DNA from: Apostichopus japonicus
Taxonomy: Eukaryota; Echinodermata; Holothuroidea; Aspidochirotida; Stichopodidae
Assembly: GCF_037975245.1 (NCBI RefSeq)
Contig: NC_092570.1
Location: forward strand, 2,685,501 to 2,749,500
Direction of reading: 5' to 3'
DNA length: 64,000 nucleotides
Part shown: one piece after another, positions 33,986 to 59,705 of the stretch
Numbering within the stretch: position 1 is the stretch's first letter
Layout of the letters: every line of letters starts with the position of its first letter
Made by a program: the position numbers and the translations under genes
The notes under the pieces: generated by a model
Database searches by the model: none
The model's input: the letters and a program-made list of their open reading frames with translations, nothing else
Told to the model about the DNA's origin: nothing

Positions 33986-36900
33986 TATGGGAAAGTGAAT
34001 GTGAAGGAAAAACGTTGTCTTTCCTTTCGCTTTCCATAAAGATGAAAACAGCATGACATTTTGTAAATGATTTCCATTTTTGTTTATGAAAGTTACACTT
34101 TTGCATTTTAATCATAGGTGTTCTTTTCCTCCAGTTTGGAGGAGGGATGGGGTGACACAGGTGGAGTAAATGAAAAAAGCGGGGTTGGGGGGTTGGAAGG
34201 ACTTTGGTGAGACACAGAGATGTGGTGTACGGCGTTGACAAGGTACATCCTAATGATGATGCAGTTAATTTGTGTTCGATCTTCATTCCTAAAGTCATGA
34301 ATTAAAGGTGCCTGATAGAATTGAAAGAGATTTATCCCACGAATCTTATTTTAGAATTCGTCATGGTACTCTCCGTAGCATTCATTTTCGAAACATGAGT
34401 GTATCTCATTTGATATCTCATTGTTTCAAAAAAATAAATCATGTGTGGGTGTCATATGACAATAAATAGACATAAGATTTCACTTTCGTTTTATGTTGTT
34501 TTGATACATCGCTATATGATTGCCGTATGAATGGAGGCAGTCGTGTGACTATAGACTCCTCTTGGTATAAAGTTTTACGGCAAATGTTTTACACTCAATA
34601 ATAATAATTCCAAACTTTTTGTAAGTTACAATTAATACTATTTCATGTCAAGAAAGTAGAGAGAGAGACAGAGAGGGAAAAGAACGCAATAACAATAGAC
34701 AATGTAATCAAAAATGAAAAAAATATTTTTGAAACTTATTGATTAGGTTAATATCATTCGATCAATCGATAATAACATTTTTACAAAATATGTGATTACG
34801 TTAAAATGACGATTATGAACACAGCGAAATGAATTATAACTTATACGTAATTGTAACTTGGTGTCGCATTTGCTAATCACTTGTGTGTAATAAAGCGATA
34901 GGGCTACACACACTGAAAATGAGGAATGTATTTGTGTATTGATCGTAGTTATCTGATGTTTTTTTATTTGCTTCATATTATTACAGGTTCCATGAAGCCA
35001 TGAAATATCAAGATGTACACCTAATTACCATAGCGATATTATTGATATATGTAACTGTGAAGAACATTAGATGAGTCAACTCTGACGTAATTATGGCGTC
35101 ACAATCAAGTCTCGTTAGCCTACATGGAGTATCGTCACTAACCTTTTCTGGAAAGTTGCCAAAGGCTATACGAATGGAATGAAATCATTCGTCTTTCGAA
35201 GGAACATTGATAACGTCCCAATGATATTTTTCTCATTGTCGGCCATTTTGTTTTTGTTTTTTGTTGAGCATCAATCATATCAATTGAAAGACAATACTCG
35301 ACCTAGTAATGGAAATAAGAACGCATTATTGGTTGTTGTATCATTATGGAACAGGATAGAATTTTGAAATGTTATGTTAAGCTGTACATTTGAATATGTT
35401 GGTGCAATGCAAAATATAGCTTTCACGTCATTGTTGAAACCTTGAGAAAAAAATATATATACGGATTGTGTTAATATGAGTTAAATGCCAATATCTGTTT
35501 CTTCTTCACTAATGATAAACTATTGTAATGAGAGTTTTTTTTAAAGAGTCGGTAGGTTATTTTCATTGCCTATTCCCAGTTTCATAATCTATGGTAACAC
35601 GTTCATTCCGTAATAACTTAACTTTTACTGCAATTGGTTTTTGACATCAAATTTTGAAACTTTGAATCAGAACATGACAGTCAGAAAGTTTGGTAGAACT
35701 ATATATATTCAGTTGGGTTTTTAGATATTCACTAGCATTATTAGATGGCTCCCAAAGAATAATAAGCCATATATAACAAACCTATGATGTCCATTTGTAT
35801 ATATATTGTTTGATAATCCCATGGTTCAGTATGCTTCTTAACGTCAGACACAGCAAAGATTATGCGGCTGTACGTTTATTACAAATTAATGAAAGTAATT
35901 ATTGTTGATTCATTATAATAAAGGATACCATTGAACACTGGTTATTTTATGATTATCACCTTTACTACTAATTAGTACATATTGAAATAGAAATTGGAGC
36001 ATTACTTAAATAACAAACTACACAATGCCTTTTTTTTTTTGCTTAGAGAAAGTGAAATGATGAAGCTAGTCAATGAACTAACTCTGTATAAAGCAGGGAA
36101 AAAAAAACAAAGAAAAAAAAACAACCATAAGAAATTAAAACATAAAATTCTGCGATTTTCAGACATAACATTAATATAGGACTAAATAATGAATTTCTAC
36201 TTATTGGAGTTTTCACCTGTTCGCTCCCATAGGGAGGATGACATATGCTATATGACATATTGTTTCTATGTTATATCCAACATCAATCAATTAATTTTTG
36301 AATTGCAATATAAATGAGTATTTCAACAAAAGTGATGATCTAATAAATTGAAAACAAAATTGTACAACACACCGCTTTTCTACTCTCCAAAACCTGTGTA
36401 TGAAAGTAAATGTAAGTATTCTGTTAGGTTTGATACATCTGACATAACAAAATGATAAAAATTTAGATCCAATCATTTCGGAAAGATATTCACTATGCCA
36501 TTATTAGTATTGTCTTTAAATCAGAATATTAATTAGCTCATTTGAAAATCAGCATATTTATACATACATTTCATGTGCTGAAAATGGGAATTTCTATTAG
36601 GTATACGGGTATATTCTCTAATTGAATAAGCAAACAAAATTGGTTCAACATAAATCACACAGTCAATGTGAACATAATAGGTGAAGAAAGAAATTCGAAA
36701 TTTGAAATTGTTTTGAAGATGTGATTAATCATTTTACCAAATATGATTTAAAAAAAAACAACTCTGTGGTTAACCCTTCTTCCCATCGAACCATTCACTT
36801 AATGAGCATTCCTTATTAAAATTCAGAACGTTTTCACTCTGGTTTCAATTATTGACATTGGTAAATCTGTATGTTATTCTCGATGGAACTTAATTCTAGT

Positions 36901-39348
36901 TATAAGCAAAGTGGATGCAATAAAAGGTTCACATATTTGACTTTTTAAGTTGGAAAAGACGAAATGAATTTAGAGAAAACAAAAATTGATAAAAAAGCAT
37001 ACTAATTAAATGAAACATTTCACGAAGAGAAAAGTCGTTGAACTTTTCAAATTGTTTTTCTGTTCTCAAACCTGAAATGCTTGGATACTCGTGGGTTGAT
37101 TCCTTTCATTAACCAAGCTGTTGCTTAAACCTTTTCAAAGGTTTCTTTTATTCATCACATTTAATCTCATCTCATATTCATTTTCCCTACTTACTCGAAG
37201 TCTACGTAAACACTTCAGATATTCCATTCATTCTCAATGTGTTTCAGTTTTCTCGCGGTCTCTGTACCTGTCAATTTTTTTCCCCACATTCAGGCAAGAC
37301 AATCTATTCTATGTCATAAAATGACCCGCATTATATGCAGTCACTTTAGTCATAGAATGAAAACAATGTGTCAGCAAAAGTTAGTTGCATTTTCGATGTT
37401 TTGATCGCTGTGTGATACATAATGACTTTCTTAAACCTATACACTAACACGCCAACTTCCTTGTGTAATATATCGGTTAGGTTTTGCATTCGTATGTAAA
37501 ATCATACATGCAGTCATGTGTAATCCCCATTATCCCCGAACTATACAATATATAGCGTTGCCGTTTGCACACACAAAAAACAGCAAGTAAAATGAACATC
37601 ATATATTATACATAAGTAATTGAAATCTTAATATTTCATTTTGATGTAAAAAAACTTATCAAAATACCGTTATGAAAAACCCACAATATCGAAGTACTTT
37701 TGGAAAACATTCATTGAAACGTTTTTGTTTATATTCCCATTCACTTGAAAATGTTCATACAAAAGACAGATGGAAAATTATATGTAATAGGTATGAATAA
37801 ACTTACTAGCATTAGTATATTTCTTCTAAATTACCATAAATCATACAGAAAATTACTACTAAAGCAATTATTGTTACAAGCATCATCGTATGACATATAG
37901 CAAAACTTTCCCCTCATCTCAACTATGTGCACTTCTATGTCAAAGTGGGTTTCTGATTTTCTCTCGAATTATAATTGAATTATGAATATACATTCGGTCA
38001 TGATTTCCTCTTCATTTCATGAATTGTTTTTTAATAAATATTTACACTTCATTTTCAGATACCAAGGTTCATTATCCTTCTCAAATTATTGAATAAAATC
38101 ACCTTAAAACGCAGTATGTATATCCTCGCCACTTTTACACCTTTTTTTGTTGCTTTCAAGCAGTATAATGTAATGTATTACTTGCAAAAAGAAATATACA
38201 GTGAGTTTTGCATTGTTATGAACAGTTTGCAAAAGTGCTGTTTCAGACTTAAGTATTACTTTAACATCTACAGAGGAAAAAGAAAGGCGATATTTGATCT
38301 CACATATTTTCAGGCAACGAATTGTATTTCTTTGTAAACTCAAGTAAAGAAACGTGCCAGCATATAAACTTCAAATCTTTACATACAGAAAAAAATGATT
38401 TCATTTTGAGAAAGATTTTTATTAAAATTGGCCAGAGCTCAATATGAAATTTAAGGAAGAAAAAGTAGCTCAAGTTGATAATTGGTACTACCGGATACCG
38501 GATACTGGATCTTCTCTTGACGACAGCATTGATTTATTTGTAGTCATTTCTTGATTATTTTAAGATAATATCCTTTTGATCAAGTCTTGTCGCACATTAA
38601 ACATACTTTGGCTAGACTTTTCCTTACAAGTTCCTAATTACATTAGGTTAATGAACGGCCTCGATGTTTTTTTTTTCATTCGCACACATATTTTTCGAGA
38701 ATTCACAAAGACACAAAAATTATCCTCTGTGACTGGAAAATTTTTTTCCTTTTCCTTGGTCGTGAACTTGTTTCTGCTCTACCCGGTCGGCGGTATTAAA
38801 TTGAATACGGTTTCAAGAAAACCGGGATATTGAATTACTTTCCGGTGGAAAATGTCTTTTGGATATATTACCAACCGTAAACCATTAAGTTCCACCGAAA
38901 TTGGTAACCGCGGTCATAGGTGCGTAAAGATCGGAGGTTGGGATCTCGTAAAAACTATTTTCCATTATAGCCTCGAAAATCTAAAAAGGGAAACATGAAA
39001 TACATCGTACATCGTACATCGTACCAGAAAATAATCACGGTTCTCATATGAAAATTTTTTCTTTTTACAAGATTTAACTTTCTATTCACTAATGAATTAT
39101 AATATAGGTAAATATGTAATAAAATAACAAATCCAAATTAACAACTAAACAAAGAAAAGCAACAGTTGGTATCGCGTGGTTACTCGTTGGCTCAAAAAGG
39201 ACGAAAGGTGAATTAATTATTTGACACAACAGATTTGTAGAAGACGTTAGCACAAGGAAACTTGGAGAGCATTCAGAGATGTAAACTCTAGGGTTTATAT
39301 TTATAGTGCATTTAATGTTATATAAAATGTTACTGTGAACAAGTTTAC
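33986..39348. other. AT-rich flank, 3' side of the receptor gene
   Basis: No firm exon. The final coding exon of the minus-strand receptor should lie here or just left of 39349. A candidate acceptor at about 39288 (CCCTAG) would add only four residues before a stop. A membrane-anchored small ORF at 35179-35367 is listed separately. Confidence 0.45.
35179..35367 (+). CDS. Small ORF resembling a type II membrane anchor
   Basis: 62 aa from ATG to TGA: a short basic N-terminus (MKSFVFRRN), a hydrophobic stretch (MIFFSLSAILFLFFV) and a polar stem. That is the arrangement of the N-terminus of Golgi glycosyl- or sulfotransferases. No catalytic sequence follows and no donor was assigned, so it may be a relic or chance. 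Confidence 0.2.
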   Translation: MKSFVFRRNIDNVPMIFFSLSAILFLFFVEHQSYQLKDNTRPSNGNKNALLVVVSLWNRIEF

Positions 39349-53078
<13,730 letters not shown>

Positions 53079-54674
53079 CTGAAGAAAAACAAATAAAACT
53101 CTCTGTTGATTGGAGTCGTTAATATTTCTTTAAATATGCTAGCAATATATCAAATTATTCCCATGTACGTCAAAAAAGTGCCAGTTAATTAAGCGTGAAA
53201 AATGAAATAATATTAGAGTACTGAAACCAAAACTATTTTACGACAGTCTGAGAATCATATCTTGATTTGTATTATGTCAGCTTTTGTTTGTTTGTGTAAT
53301 ACAATATATCCTAAATTTTTGTATATACCTCAATGATCTAAGGTTAATTTATTAGATTATTTACAAAAAATATCGATAGATTATCCTGGCTCAAAAAGAG
53401 TTGTCTCAAGATATAACTTTTCCGTCTTTAGTTTTAACAATAGCTAATAGTTTTCTTCTTTGCTACTCTATTGCATGCACGAAATGTCGAACGTTACCAT
53501 CCATTATAATGTATTGTCCAGCTATTTCTTTATTGTAAATTATATTATTCATAAGAAGAACCCTCGGGTACTTACTTTTGGGATCTCTTCTAGATTTGAT
53601 AAATATATTTATCTAAGTACTTTTAGGGAATCATACTGCCTATTGTTTCGGCAGACATATAAAAACTTATACCATATTAAAACTTTACTTAAATGTTATT
53701 AAAAACTTTTAAATGCCACTACACGAAAGACTGGTAATTCGTATTGTTTTGTAAGTTTAAAAGACAATTTACATTTTGTATAATTTCAAAAGTTAAGCCC
53801 CATTCACACTTTTAGTTGTCACTCTTTTTTGAAATGTTCTTATATTTTACAATTATTAAAGAGTGAATGAGTTTCACGATGCTTTTAAATTATGCCCTTG
53901 TATCGTAATCTGTTTTATGTTCTTTCATTTACAAATTTGATGTCATGTTCTTACTACTAACATAAACCCTCGTTGAAAATACCGTAAAAGGGTGACAGGG
54001 TCATTTTACAGTTTGGTATTCCCAAAAGACGTGAATATATACGTTTCTTCAAAACTAATACCGTGGAATAGATATTATTATCGTTAACTTTCCGTCAGCA
54101 TGATTGGAAACTCATTTTTTTGTACTTCAAATGATTCATTTTTTTTCACATTGTCAATCTAACCAATTGGTACATAGGAATTGATCACTTGGATTTTACG
54201 TCCTCATTCCAAGCAACTTCAAGATTGCAATCCACAACTGATTAATTGCGATTTTGTAATTTTTTGGGCACATATTTCGGACAAATAACCTGAAAATTTG
54301 GAATTTTGTACGTTCTTTATAAGATACCTTACACTCAGAGTCAAGTTAAAGCAGCATAGTGATGGTTGACGAATACCATCACCAGGTATGAATATCAAAG
54401 GAAATGCATAATCACGACCTTGTTTTGTCTCAAAAAACTAAAAAATGATATTTTGGCAGAGAACTGACAATAATCTTCCCTTTGAATAATTAATAAATGA
54501 GTAATAACAATGATTAAAACCCTTTATGGATAATTTTGTAAACTGAGTCTGAGTTTTGGCTTTTGTTTATTAAGAATTATACACCAAATTGATCTATATA
54601 TTAATTAAATAGTTTCTATATAAGCTGTTGTGAAGGTAAACAACATAATGCCATACAGTTTTTGGGTGAAAACA

Positions 54675-54847
54675 TGAGCATTTTACGCAATATCACTGAG
54701 TATGAAAGAGACGAATTCCAATTTCGACAGGTTGGATTTTGCTTCGAACAATGGGTCGTATTACACATACTATGTCGAAGACAATGGATTCCATGGGCAG
54801 TATTTTACCCCTCACCACTTCAAGGGGGTAGGTCAGAACATGTCTAG
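54675..54847 (+). pseudogene. Possible coding remnant with a frame change
   Basis: One frame reads SILRNITEYERDEFQFRQ up to a CAG; the next frame then reads LDFASNNGSYYTYYVEDNGF and FHGQYFTPHHFKGVGQNMSS to a TAG. The second part is rich in Tyr, His and Gly and looks like a genuine secreted-protein tail. Either the CAG is a splice acceptor and only the second part is an exon, or one base was lost or gained. Family not recognised. Confidence 0.25.
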
Positions 54848-56859
54848 CTAGGATGAAATAATTTCAGTAATTTTAACCTTACAAAAGTAGGCAATTTTTT
54901 ACTCTCTGCATATATCTGCTAATAAGATGGTGTGTTAAACGCCTAAGCGTACGTAAACTACTAACATTACCCTAAGAGTAACATGGTGCTCTATCAACAC
55001 ATTCCAAATGAAATCGACTGCTGCGAGAAGGACGTTGCATATCATTAATATTTCCTTAATTATGAAACAGGTAACAGTATTAGCCATTTTGTTCTTTAAT
55101 CAGATGGAAGTAATTTGCAATTTTTCTGTAATTTATGTATCAACGTTGCGGTGGTAAGGTTCTAGTTGGGTGTAGGCGGTGCCTAAGATATTTGACATAT
55201 TTCAGAGCTGCTTTTCTGCTTAAAAGTTTGAATTATTGTATATATTGTATATTTATAAATGTTGGCTACATTGATATTGTTTATAGACTTATAGAAAGAT
55301 GGAGTTGCCTCTTGTTGGACACAATTATATGTGTGGTGTATTTTTTACTATCATCATTTTAAGTTTTGCTTTTCTAGTTATTTTACAATAATTATGTAAA
55401 TGATGTATATATATGGTATATTTATTACTGTTTTGTACAATAACATTTTCAATAAACTGAGTGAAAATTAGTCATTTTGTAGAATTGTAAAAACTTGTTT
55501 TAAATTAAGAACGAATTACGCGAGGGGCAGACATGCTAGATTAGAATGATTCACATTCAATTTTATTGAGGATGACGGGTGCGGTGGGAAGGGTTGGTTA
55601 GGCGATGAAAAGACAAAAATATAAGTAGTATTTTTATCCTCCAGAGAGTGTTTACCAGAGGTGGTGTTAATCCAGTCGATTGAAACAAACGAATCACTGA
55701 AAAACTGGGGATTCAACAATAAATAAACAAATAAAAGAAGAACAGACACTCTGTGTCGTTCTTCATCGCCCCTTCTTCATCACTAATCTCTATCACAAAT
55801 CCATTTCGAAGTTTAAGGAGTCTCCCAAGGACAATCAAACAAGTCTTTCTGCCACCCTACTTCATTCAAAACAAGCCGTTTTGGTTTGAGCTGTTTTAAG
55901 GTTGATACGAATTTTGGTTTTCTCCTACTGCAAGTTAAAATCACCTTCCTCATTCTCTGCTTTTTTTAGTAGGTCACATATACTTTAAGTCATCCGACCT
56001 TTTTTTCTTAAGTTTTACGAGGCCCCTTTGGTTTTTCTTATGATAATTATCTCTTGATAGAAATAATCTATTATCTATTATCTCAATTATTTATTATCTC
56101 TTGATAGGGGGTAAGTTTGGAGAACTGAGGGCAGTACACACATTTTCTTACTTCATAAATGAAATTTATACAATGTGTGAAGTTGCAACACAAATGGTGC
56201 TGTCAGAATTGCGTTTAACTGAAAAATCAAATGGTGCATTCTGAGACATAATTAGACTACAAATTATGTGTATCATTCAGTATAAACGGTTGTGCTAATA
56301 AATACTTTCCGATTTTTGTGTGACGATGAAAATCGTTGTGTACACCGCCACTTCACCTTGATCCGTTCCTAAGGGCGTCCTGTACCCGAAGGAATGTCTT
56401 ATTATTCCCCGACTGAATGTAAGCACATCCTTACGAAAGAGGTGGACACATAACCTATCCTCCAACCCTGTACGTAATACGCTGAACATTTCATGACTAT
56501 TTTGTAAAACAGTTTACAGTCTATACCTGACAACACATTTGTCCTGTACAATCAGAAAGTTTACTACAATTTAAAACAACATTTACCTTTGAACAATTTG
56601 CTGCTAAACTTGTGTTTACGAATAAAATCATTCAATTTATTGATTCATAACCACAGTTGAGACTGTTACACATGGGCTTCCATTTTGTTTCATATTTCAA
56701 GCCAGTTTGAAGCACGTATACGTTTACGTCCTTGTCGTACGAATGAGAGGATGGAACTTTTAGATCCGGATTTGGAAGGTGACGTAGAGCATGTTATCTG
56801 TCATACGAACAAACTATATGTAAACTACAGCAGGAAATGTATGTCACAATCTATGTTAC

Positions 56860-57570
56860 TTTACAAGATCTCGAGTTGTCATAACGTGACAAGTGCGAGA
56901 TCGTGAATATAATTAATAAATCAAGTATTAGAATATGGTATCGAAAGCACGTTCAACTGTGTCGTCAGTACATGCCTGTCACACTCTATGCTACTTGACT
57001 GTGTTTTTTAGACGATGATCGAAGGTTCTTAAAGGCATTGAAGATTCGCCCCAAACCGCGTGCAGCCATCTGAAGAAAAAGTTAACTTTCCGTTGCTTGA
57101 AAGTGAAGTTTCCTTCTTGTCGCTACAAAATTCAGACAGTAATGAAACTTGATACCTTGTTATCTTTTAACTAGACCCGAGATGTCCATCGCTGCTATGT
57201 ACACTGTGTTGTGGGTATTGACCGTAGCTATACATGTATTGACTGTACAATAGTGTATAATTACCGACGGTAAGCAAGTTTGTGTGTATTTTCTGGCACC
57301 GATGGTGGTGTCTAACACTTCTGTTACACCTCCTTCGAAACTAGGTCAGATTACCGGCATCAGACGTTTCTTTGTGAGCGAGTCTTCACTCCCTTTAATT
57401 TACAAGATCTTGAGATCTATAGGTGTCTTAACGTGACAATTGCGAGATATTTAATATAATTAGCAATCAAGTATTAGACTAAAGCACGTTCAACTGTGTC
57501 GGCAGTAGATGTCTGTCACAATCTATGCTACTTGATTGTAATTTTTAACGATGACCGAAGGGTCTTATAA
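56860..57570. repeat. Direct repeat pair, about 165 bp each, 545 bp apart
   Basis: Copies at about 56860-57030 and 57405-57570 share TTTACAAGATCT, GCACGTTCAACTGTGTCG and CTATGCTACTTGA in order. No coding content. Confidence 0.85.
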
Positions 57571-58258
57571 TTCACTTATTTTCTTATCCCATTAGCTGTG
57601 CTTGATGATTATCTCTAGTTTAGCTTTATTATACATAAGTACTCAGGAAAAAAAACCCACAGTGGACTGACTGAAGTCCATGTTAACGTTTTAATGTTTT
57701 CGATGTTTTGATGTGACAACGCTTTTCAGTTAAGAACTAGTAATTGCTGATTTTTGAGGATAGTTAGTTACTCAACTGTACATTTCGCGATATTGGACGA
57801 TATTCAGCTCTGGGATTTTTAATTGAACGGATCGCCAACTTTTCAGAAATGTTCATTAATTTTTTCTGTTTTGGTGTATAAAACATATATCTCTTAGATA
57901 TCAGATATTTGATCTGCAGATTTTCGTTCTTGATGTGGCATATGTGATATGTGTTTATTTTTTTTCTAATGAAATGCTCGTCGGAAACAACTACATAATT
58001 GCATAATTATGGTTATGCCTTGGAAAAGTTCAGCGATTATGGTTACTTTCGGTTTAAGCTGAAGCTTAAAATTCAATTCTCAGAACTTAAATCTGACAAA
58101 CCGACCATGACGTTTGTCAAATAAGGGGAATTTTTTTTAGCAAAATCCTGCAAAGAATATCTATACTACTTCAAACAATTCATCGTTGAAATATCTTTAT
58201 TCTTTAAACCATAAGAAACATTTCTTTCTTTGCTGGACTTACAAGATACCAGAATATC

Positions 58259-58389
58259 AACGATTTTACTTACTCCAGCAAGCTGAACAATTAATCGGAA
58301 ATTTAACAGTAGACTTACTCGGTATGTTAGCTTCTGATCAAGAATCTGAAGACAGGAAAAAAACAGACGATCTCGCTGGAACTGACTGA
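58259..58389 (+). CDS. Possible terminal exon of an unidentified gene, just upstream of the GPCR
   Basis: A pyrimidine-rich stretch (TTTCTTTCTTTGCTGG) and CTTACAAG acceptor-like site precede a frame reading IPEYQRFYLLQQAEQLIG, then LLGMLASDQESED and a final TDDLAGTD before TGA. The acidic, helix-like composition is protein-like. No upstream exon was identified. It ends 230 bp before the GPCR start and is not in the same ORF. Confidence 0.25.
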
Positions 58390-58622
58390 ATTTAACGACT
58401 TTTTAATAGAAAATAGGGAAAATATAAGTACTTTGCTAATGTGTACTTAGCTGCTTCATTTAATATTAAATAAAATACACATTCAGCTTCAAACTTAGAT
58501 CAATAGATATTGGGCCGTTTTACAGAATTTTTGTTTTTTGTTTTTTGTTACAAGTCAGTCAAAAGAGCAAGAATAGGAACAAATTCAATCCGACATATTT
58601 TACTTCTGGCAATTTCCTTAAA

Positions 58623-59705
58623 ATGGAAATTAATTTTCGACAATTAATAGATGAAAAGTTACTTCCTAACACAAGGAACATTCTAAATATGGAAAATTGT
58701 TCTACCTCTTATAACATTTCTGACCGTTGGCCACATTGTTCCCATAATTATGTTAAGTTATCTAACTGGCTTTTGTTAGGTCTTTTAGCATTAGCCTCAA
58801 ATGTTTCATTTTTGATCATAATAACAACACACACGAATTTACGAAAATCTAGCGTCTGTGTTTACCTGATCGCATTATCGTGTGTAGATGTATGTACAAC
58901 GCTTCTATTCTTAACATGTTTTTGTTTTATCCTGGTAGATCTGAGTAGTCCTTATAGTAAATATTCTCCCCACAGTTTGATGAATTCGACAATAGTGGTT
59001 CGAAATGCATTTCAATTCATATCCTTATTCCTTATTACATTGATTGCCTTTGAGCGTTATAAAAGTACTTGTAGACCGCTTGAAAATTTAGGTTTATCAC
59101 CAAATCTAAAGTTACGCTGTTGTGTAACAACAAGCGTTATCTGCATTTCTGTGGTTCCTCTAACTATTATTTCTGCGTTTGCTTCTCTACCTTTACTGGA
59201 TGCAAATAATGGTTACCTACCAACCATACTACATTCAAGCTATGTGTTCATTTCTCTTGACGTTATTACTCTCTTGGTTGTTGTATTACTATCCTACAAA
59301 GTCATCAAAGTATTTAAAATGAAAGTTAATATGGGGGATGCTGTTGCCAGAATACATCGTAAACAGCAGCGGCAGTTGACCATAATGGTATTGGTAAACT
59401 CTTTTGTTTTCCTATTTCTGGTGCTATTTCAGGATATCGTGATTCCATTTCTTATTATATCAGGACCAGACGGAATTCGAACTAACACGTATTTCAATCT
59501 TGTATGTTTTTCTTCATTGCTTAATTCTGGTATCAATCCTATCATTTACAACATATTTGGCAGTCGTTATCGAAAAGCTTTCTCGAATACATTCAAGTGT
59601 TGTAAAATACGAACATTATGGTATAGAGAAGGTCCGCAACAGGAAGACATAGAAATGAATACACGTGAAACTGCTGATCAACATTTGTCTGTAACTGCAC
59701 TCTGA
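58623..59705 (+). CDS. Class A (rhodopsin-like) GPCR, intronless
   Basis: 360 aa from the ATG at 58623; a second ATG at 58689 would shorten the N-terminus by 22 residues. Seven hydrophobic segments. Motifs: Asn60 (ALASNVSFL, helix 1), Asp89 (LIALSCVDV, helix 2), FERY at 143-146 in place of DRY, and NPIIY at 305-309 in helix 7, then helix 8 (FGSRYRKAF) and two Cys (326-327) suitable for palmitoylation. N-glycosylation sites Asn25 and Asn31. The C-terminus ends in TAL, a possible class I PDZ ligand. Oddities: no Cys at the top of helix 3 or in loop 2, so the usual disulfide is absent; helix 4 lacks Trp and helix 6 lacks the CWxP motif. Ligand unknown; a lineage-specific peptide- or chemoreceptor-like orphan is plausible. 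Confidence 0.92.
   Translation: MEINFRQLIDEKLLPNTRNILNMENCSTSYNISDRWPHCSHNYVKLSNWLLLGLLALASNVSFLIIITTHTNLRKSSVCVYLIALSCVDVCTTLLFLTCFCFILVDLSSPYSKYSPHSLMNSTIVVRNAFQFISLFLITLIAFERYKSTCRPLENLGLSPNLKLRCCVTTSVICISVVPLTIISAFASLPLLDANNGYLPTILHSSYVFISLDVITLLVVVLLSYKVIKVFKMKVNMGDAVARIHRKQQRQLTIMVLVNSFVFLFLVLFQDIVIPFLIISGPDGIRTNTYFNLVCFSSLLNSGINPIIYNIFGSRYRKAFSNTFKCCKIRTLWYREGPQQEDIEMNTRETADQHLSVTAL

Larger units (their letters stand above)
53079..58255. other. Region between the receptor Ig exons and the GPCR
   Basis: The receptor's N-terminal exon(s) should lie in or beyond this interval on the minus strand, but no signal peptide with a phase-1 donor was found. A minus ORF at 55516-55749 starts hydrophobic (SVLLLFVYLLL) but has no ATG in frame at its start. 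Plus-strand fragments at 54675-54847 and 58259-58389 and a direct repeat are listed separately. Confidence 0.5.

Noticed and set aside
33870-34298. 142-codon minus-strand ORF
   Set aside because: Partly inside the 138-bp satellite, no recognisable domain, and no in-frame splice context.
55516-55749. Candidate receptor signal-peptide exon
   Set aside because: Hydrophobic start lacks an in-frame ATG and no phase-1 donor follows at a suitable place.
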